Translations under genes and position numbers: made by a program | Source of the DNA: an uncultured Coriobacteriaceae bacterium | GTDB taxonomy: Bacteria; Actinomycetota; Coriobacteriia; Coriobacteriales; Atopobiaceae | Direction of reading: 5' to 3' | Length of the DNA stretch: 9,556 bases | NCBI GenBank assembly: GCA_900552935.1 | Contig: USBN01000046.1 | Coordinates: 1-9,556, forward strand | Notes under the pieces: model-generated | Seen by the model: the letters and a program-made list of their open reading frames with translations, nothing else | Database searches by the model: none | What the model was told of the DNA's origin: nothing | Shown here: positions 6,578-9,556 of the stretch, one piece after another | How the letters are laid out: every line of letters begins with the position of its first letter | Position numbering within the stretch: the stretch's first letter is position 1

Positions 6578-8615
6578 GGCTGGCCTCCTTCCTGAGCTGG
6601 GATTCCGCGATGGCGCGATAGTTGTCGCAGTTCTGCATGAGGTCGTCGTGGCGGCCGAGGCCCACGATCGAGCCGTCCTTCAGGACCACGATCTGATTGG
6701 CATCGTGAATGGTGCTTACACGCTGGGCGATCACGAGCTGCGCCGCGTGCGCGAGCTCGGTCGTGAGGGCATGACGAAGCGCCGCGTCGGTCTTGAAGTC
6801 GAGCGCGGAGAACGAGTCGTCGAAGACGTAGAGGTCCGCGTGGCGCACGAGGGCGCGCGCGATGGCGAGGCGCTGGCGCTGGCCGCCAGAGAAGTTCGTG
6901 CCGCCCTGGGTCACGGGGGCGTTGAGGCCACCGGGCAGCTCTCGGACGAAGCTCGCCTGCGCGACGTCGAGTGCGTGCCAGAGCTCCTCGTCCGTCGCGT
7001 CGGCGCGGCCGTGGCGGAGGTTCTCGGCGATGGTGCCGCTGAAGAGCCACGCCTTCTGCGGAACGTAGGCAATGCGGCTCCTGAGCTCCGCCTGGGCGAC
7101 GTCTCGGACGTCAACGCCCTCGAAAAGAAGCTTGCCGCTGGTGACGTCGTTGAAGCGCAAAAGCATCTTGGCGATCGTCGACTTGCCGGAGCCGGTGTTG
7201 CCGATGATGGCCGTGACCTCGCCGCGGCGGATGCCGAACGTCAGGTCGTGGAGGGTGTCCTCGTCCGCATCGGAGAAGCACAGGCTCACGTGGTCGAAGT
7301 GGGCGACCTCGGCGGGAGCGGGCGCGGCGGTGGTGCTGCCGGTTGCGGCGGGCGCGCCAGCGGACGTGGCGGCCCCTCTGCCGACTGTGGCGGCCTCACC
7401 AGTGGCGTCCTCGCCCTTGGCGCCAGCCTCGAGCCTGGCGAGCGGCGCGGGGAGGGACACGCAGGTCTCGGCATCGCGAATCTCGGGCACGAAGCGCAAC
7501 ACCTCGGACGCGCGATCGAGGCACGCCATGGCCCTCGGCACGGAGATGAGCGCGAACTGCGCCATCATCAGGAAGAACAGGATGAGCATCGCGTACTCGA
7601 TGAGGGCCGAGATGGAGCCGATCTGCATCGCGTGCACGCCGACGCGGTTGGCGCCGAGCCACATGACGAGCGACTCCACGGCGTTCATCAGGAAGAACGT
7701 CAGGGTGTCCGTCGCGGCGAAGACCATGTTCACGCGGATGGCGTTGTCCGCGTAGGCGGAGAAGGTCTCGTCCAGGCGCTCGCGGGTCTCGTCCTCGCAG
7801 CCGAAGGCGCGGACGACGCGCACGCCCGTGATGGCCTCGCGCAGACGTGCGTTCATCGAGTCGATGAAGCCCTGGAGGCGCGTGAAGATCGGTGCCGTGG
7901 CGAAGACGCTCACGAGGGAGACGGCGATGGTCGCCGCGGTGACGGCGAGCAGCACCCAGCCCATAAGCGGGTCGATCGAGAACGCCAGTCCCACCGAGAT
8001 GGCGCACATGATGGGCACGGGCAGGATCATGAGGATGGCCATGAGCAGCGTCTGCTGCACGACGTTTGCGTCCGAGAGCGTGCGCGTGATCATCGAGCCG
8101 GTGCCGAAGCGCGAGAAGTCGCCGCCGGAGAAGTCGAGTGAGGCGCGATAGACGCGCATGCGCAGGTCTCGGCCGACGTTGGCACACAGGCGGGAGGCGA
8201 GCCACGTCGACGTGATGTAGCCGAACGATCCACAGAGCGCCGCGACCAGCATGAGGACGCCGTGGGTCATGAACTCGTTTGCGTCGTGCGTGGTGATGGC
8301 GACGTTGATCATCATGGAGAGCTGCGTGGGGATGAGCAGCATGCCCGAGAGGTCGAAGAGCATAGCCACGAGGGTGGCCGCGCAGAGGCGCTTGTAGGGC
8401 GCGAGAAGGTTGGCCAGGAGCCTGACGGCCTCGAATTTAGAGGCGCGGTTGACGGAGGCGGCAGGGTCACCGTCGTTGCCGGTGGTGCCGGGTGCGGAAG
8501 GCTTGCCCGCGGCGTCCTTGCCGCTGGCGTCTGGAGCTGCCGCACGGCGGGCATCGCGGCGTTCGCGGGCTTGCCTCCGCAGTTCGTTTTCTATCGTGTC
8601 CTTGTCCTGACTCAC
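6570..8615 (-). CDS. ABC exporter half-transporter B (degenerate NBD, normal signature)
   Basis: This is the partner of protein A in a heterodimeric ABC exporter (681 aa, longer than the ~580-600 usual). I chose the GTG at 8615: it overlaps the marR stop as GTGA, has GGAGG 7 bases upstream, and the frame further upstream is only Arg-rich antiframe within marR. The first ~60 residues are charged, Ala-rich and probably disordered. About six membrane segments follow. Residues ~396-435 form an Ala/Gly/Thr-rich linker between membrane and ATPase domains. The NBD has Walker A GNTGSGKS (Lys478), Q-loop Gln520, signature FSGGQ (575-579), Walker B YVFDDSFSALD with Asp600 where Glu is needed, and Gln631 in IAQRVS instead of His. 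Its own Walker site should thus bind but hardly hydrolyse ATP, while its signature completes the active site of A. It lies between marR and gene A. Substrate unknown. Confidence 0.94.
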   Translation of the reverse strand: MSQDKDTIENELRRQARERRDARRAAAPDASGKDAAGKPSAPGTTGNDGDPAASVNRASKFEAVRLLANLLAPYKRLCAATLVAMLFDLSGMLLIPTQLSMMINVAITTHDANEFMTHGVLMLVAALCGSFGYITSTWLASRLCANVGRDLRMRVYRASLDFSGGDFSRFGTGSMITRTLSDANVVQQTLLMAILMILPVPIMCAISVGLAFSIDPLMGWVLLAVTAATIAVSLVSVFATAPIFTRLQGFIDSMNARLREAITGVRVVRAFGCEDETRERLDETFSAYADNAIRVNMVFAATDTLTFFLMNAVESLVMWLGANRVGVHAMQIGSISALIEYAMLILFFLMMAQFALISVPRAMACLDRASEVLRFVPEIRDAETCVSLPAPLARLEAGAKGEDATGEAATVGRGAATSAGAPAATGSTTAAPAPAEVAHFDHVSLCFSDADEDTLHDLTFGIRRGEVTAIIGNTGSGKSTIAKMLLRFNDVTSGKLLFEGVDVRDVAQAELRSRIAYVPQKAWLFSGTIAENLRHGRADATDEELWHALDVAQASFVRELPGGLNAPVTQGGTNFSGGQRQRLAIARALVRHADLYVFDDSFSALDFKTDAALRHALTTELAHAAQLVIAQRVSTIHDANQIVVLKDGSIVGLGRHDDLMQNCDNYRAIAESQLRKEASHE
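6584..6590 (-). promoter_or_regulatory. Ribosome binding site of ABC half-transporter A
   Basis: AAGGAGG on the - strand is 6 bases before the ATG at 6577 and lies inside the end of gene B. With the 8-base overlap it suggests coupled synthesis of the two subunits. Confidence 0.8.
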
Positions 8616-9193
8616 CTTGCTTCCTCCCCTTCCATCCTCTTGATCTCCTCCTCGACCGCACCGACGTATTTGTCGATGAGCCGCATCATCTCGTCCTGTT
8701 CCTCGGGGGCGAGCGCCTCGAACGCCCGACGCTCCGCCTGGCTCGCGGGCACGATCTTGGCGGCAACGAACGCGCGGCCTGCCGGCGTGAGCGCGACGCG
8801 CTTGGCCTTTCGGCTGCCCTCGCAGAACGACGTCTCGACGTAGCCCTTCGACTCGAGCGTGCGCAGGGTCGAGTTGAGCGTCTGTTTGCTGAGGCAGTAG
8901 GCCTCGCAGAGATCGCGTAGCGAGGCCTCGTTGCCACGGGCGTAAATGGCGTAGAGCAGCCAATACGCGCTGTCAGAGAGGCCGCAGCCGCGTGCGAGGT
9001 TGTGATAGAGCTGGTCGGATTTTCGATAAAGCTTGTCGAACTCGCGGTTCCAAACGCCGACGGAGATGAGGCCGTCCGGATCCCTTGGAATGGGGCCCGC
9101 GGGGACCGCGGGCGTGGCGTCGCTGGCGGCGGGGCCTGCGGGCGTGGCGTCGCTGGCGGCGGGGACCGTGTTCGAGCGCACCTCGTTCGTCAT
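8612..9193 (-). CDS. MarR-family transcriptional regulator of the ABC exporter operon
   Basis: This is a winged-helix DNA-binding repressor, expected to be a dimer released from DNA by a small ligand. With the start at 9193 it has 193 residues; MarR proteins usually have ~140-160. The excess is an N-terminal Ala/Pro/Ser/Thr stretch (~10-35) made of a 10-residue repeat (AASDATPAGP). The conserved part includes LSDSAYWLLYAIYARGNEAS, LRDLCEAYCLSKQTLNSTLR with the recognition helix at ~102-117, the wing around SFCEGSRKAKRVAL, and the LTPAGRAF motif, then a C-terminal dimerisation helix. An in-frame ATG at 9208 lies inside the operator dyad, has no Shine-Dalgarno and would leave a leader of only ~17 bases. 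The ATG at 9193 follows GGAAGCCT and is preferred, moderately. It is the first gene of a three-gene operon, overlaps gene B (GTGA), and probably represses itself and the exporter. Confidence 0.92.
   Translation of the reverse strand: MTNEVRSNTVPAASDATPAGPAASDATPAVPAGPIPRDPDGLISVGVWNREFDKLYRKSDQLYHNLARGCGLSDSAYWLLYAIYARGNEASLRDLCEAYCLSKQTLNSTLRTLESKGYVETSFCEGSRKAKRVALTPAGRAFVAAKIVPASQAERRAFEALAPEEQDEMMRLIDKYVGAVEEEIKRMEGEEAR
8623..8627 (-). promoter_or_regulatory. Ribosome binding site that decides the GTG start of ABC B
   Basis: GGAGG on the - strand, within GGGGAGGAAGCAAG, precedes the GTG at 8615 by 7 bases. No ATG in frame nearby would keep the first membrane segments, so this site and the GTGA overlap with marR set the start. 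Confidence 0.75.
9101..9168 (-). repeat. 30-bp in-frame tandem repeat in the marR 5' region
   Basis: Units 9101-9130 and 9131-9160 differ at two bases, and a partial third unit starts at 9161 (GGGGACCG). The period of 30 bases encodes the decapeptide repeat in the N-terminal extension of MarR. It is probably the product of replication slippage and may vary in copy number between strains. Confidence 0.85.
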
Positions 9194-9206
9194 AGGCTTC
9201 CAAATC

Positions 9207-9251
9207 ATACGATTTCGGACAATTCTGGTTCAGTATAGTCCGATTTCGTAT
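9207..9251. promoter_or_regulatory. Probable MarR operator: 45-bp imperfect palindrome
   Basis: Arms 9207-9227 and 9231-9251 are reverse complements at 17 of 21 positions around a 3-base centre (GTT). The outer parts are strongest: ATACGA...TCGGAC against GTCCGA...TCGTAT. The dyad covers the -10 box, most of the spacer and the predicted transcription start of the marR promoter, where bound MarR protein would block RNA polymerase. It could also be read as two adjacent half-sized sites, since each arm contains the near-repeat CGATTTCG or its complement. MarR binding is inferred from position and symmetry. Confidence 0.7.
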
Positions 9252-9259
9252 CAATTCAA
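9232..9259 (-). promoter_or_regulatory. Promoter of the marR-ABC operon
   Basis: On the - strand, TTGAAT (9259-9254) and TATACT (9237-9232) are separated by 16 bases. This is a near-consensus housekeeping promoter in otherwise GC-rich DNA. Transcription would begin near 9225, giving a leader of about 32 bases to the ATG at 9193. It overlaps the 45-bp palindrome. Confidence 0.75.
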
Positions 9260-9318
9260 TCGCGGACGGCAGCTTTTTGAGGGGCGTGAGATGCGAAGGG
9301 CGCGCAATCGCGGACGGC
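9257..9318 (+). repeat. Short direct repeat upstream of the marR promoter
   Basis: CAATCGCGGACGGC occurs at 9257-9270 and again at 9305-9318, 48 bases apart. The first copy begins inside the -35 box. It may be chance in GC-rich DNA or a remnant duplication; no function is evident. Confidence 0.45.
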
Positions 9319-9395
9319 GCTGGCACGGGCCGACGTGGGCCGCGCGAGCGGCACGGACGCGAGCGGGCGCGGCGCGAGCGGGCCCCAAACGACAA

Positions 9396-9457
9396 AACCT
9401 ACCTCTTGTAAGGGTTCGGGGTCCTTTTCGGGCTCGATTCCTTACAAAAGGTAGGTT
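9396..9457. repeat. 62-bp palindromic intergenic element, copy 2
   Basis: Arms 9396-9413 (AACCTACCTCTTGTAAGG) and 9440-9457 are reverse complements except for one position, around a 26-base interior. Against copy 1 (2719-2780) the element has the same length and orientation, an identical left arm, one changed base in the right arm, and 17 of 26 identical interior bases, including TTCGGG and CCTTTTCGG. The single arm difference is C against A in a + strand RNA but a G-U pair in a - strand RNA, so the fold is better kept on the - strand. No target-site duplication is visible. Confidence 0.85.
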
Positions 9458-9475
9458 CTGACGGAACGGCACTTC

Positions 9476-9499
9476 AACGCCGCGAACTTTGTCGGCGTT
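9476..9499. other. Small hairpin near the window end
   Basis: AACGCCG (9476-9482) pairs with CGGCGTT (9493-9499) around a 10-base loop. A single further T follows on the + strand, so it is a weak terminator candidate at best. It may belong to a gene outside the window. Confidence 0.35.
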
Positions 9500-9556
9500 T
9501 CAGCACGCATAGAGCAGCTAAGTGCGTCAACTTCAGACAGCCGAGAAGCGACCCCC

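Larger units (their letters stand above)
9260..9556. other. Non-coding stretch upstream of marR with no convincing gene
   Basis: Open frames here are short, Arg-rich and run across the palindromic element; none has a good ribosome binding site or a recognisable family. The stretch holds the 14-bp direct repeat, an Ala/Arg-codon-like GC-rich run (about 9320-9385), palindrome copy 2 and a small hairpin. A gene starting or ending just beyond 9556 cannot be judged. Confidence 0.6.

Noticed and set aside
8616..8963. In-frame N-terminal extension of ABC half-transporter B within marR
   Set aside because: The extension is an Arg/Gly-rich alternate frame of the marR gene without a ribosome binding site at its ATG. 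The GTG at 8615 has one and gives the usual overlap.
9194..9208. Upstream ATG of marR at 9208
   Set aside because: It lies inside the operator dyad, lacks a Shine-Dalgarno and leaves almost no leader after the predicted transcription start.
1..9556. A new multi-gene defence or biosynthetic system
   Set aside because: All genes fit known families and ordinary operons. The unexplained signals are non-coding repeats and stem-loops, not a new gene system.

Overview
The window is GC-rich, gene-dense bacterial DNA. The gene content fits the class Coriobacteriia (Actinomycetota; Olsenella- or Collinsella-like): a small HD hydrolase next to an IscS-type desulfurase and mnmA, a C69 dipeptidase, and a MarR-controlled pair of ABC exporter half-transporters. 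That assignment is inferred from composition, gene content and general family resemblance, not from a database search.

Layout. On the + strand, the 3' end of a probable HD-domain hydrolase gene (1-285) is followed by a cysteine desulfurase gene (303-1550) and mnmA (1547-2626). The last two overlap by ATGA. Together they should make the 2-thio group of s2U34 in tRNA: the desulfurase supplies persulfide sulfur and MnmA transfers it. Positions 2627-2907 are a convergent intergenic region with a 25-bp tandem duplication, a 62-bp palindromic element and a terminator-like hairpin. On the - strand, a single-gene unit encodes a C69-family dipeptidase (2908-4479, start chosen at 4479). Upstream of it lies a 268-bp intergenic region with a 74-nt dyad, a possible -10 box and a strong ribosome binding site. 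Also on the - strand is a three-gene operon, read from right to left: marR (start 9193), ABC half-transporter B (GTG start 8615) and ABC half-transporter A (start 6577). The genes are joined by GTGA and ATGAGTAA overlaps.

The two ABC proteins form a textbook asymmetric heterodimer. B has Asp for the catalytic Glu and Gln for the switch His but keeps a normal signature. A has normal catalytic residues but a degenerate signature. One composite ATP site should hydrolyse and the other should not. The MarR protein probably controls its own operon: a clear -35/-10 promoter sits inside a 45-bp imperfect palindrome just upstream of marR.

The most unusual non-coding signal is a pair of palindromic elements of exactly the same length (62 bp; 2719-2780 and 9396-9457), in the same orientation, flanking all four - strand genes. 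They share 18-bp arms and a partly conserved 26-nt interior, and look like members of a dispersed intergenic repeat family. Several proteins also carry Ala/Pro-rich disordered stretches built from short DNA tandem repeats. I saw no CRISPR array, tRNA, rRNA, insertion sequence, phage gene or clearly new multi-gene system. Positions 9260-9556 hold no convincing gene.
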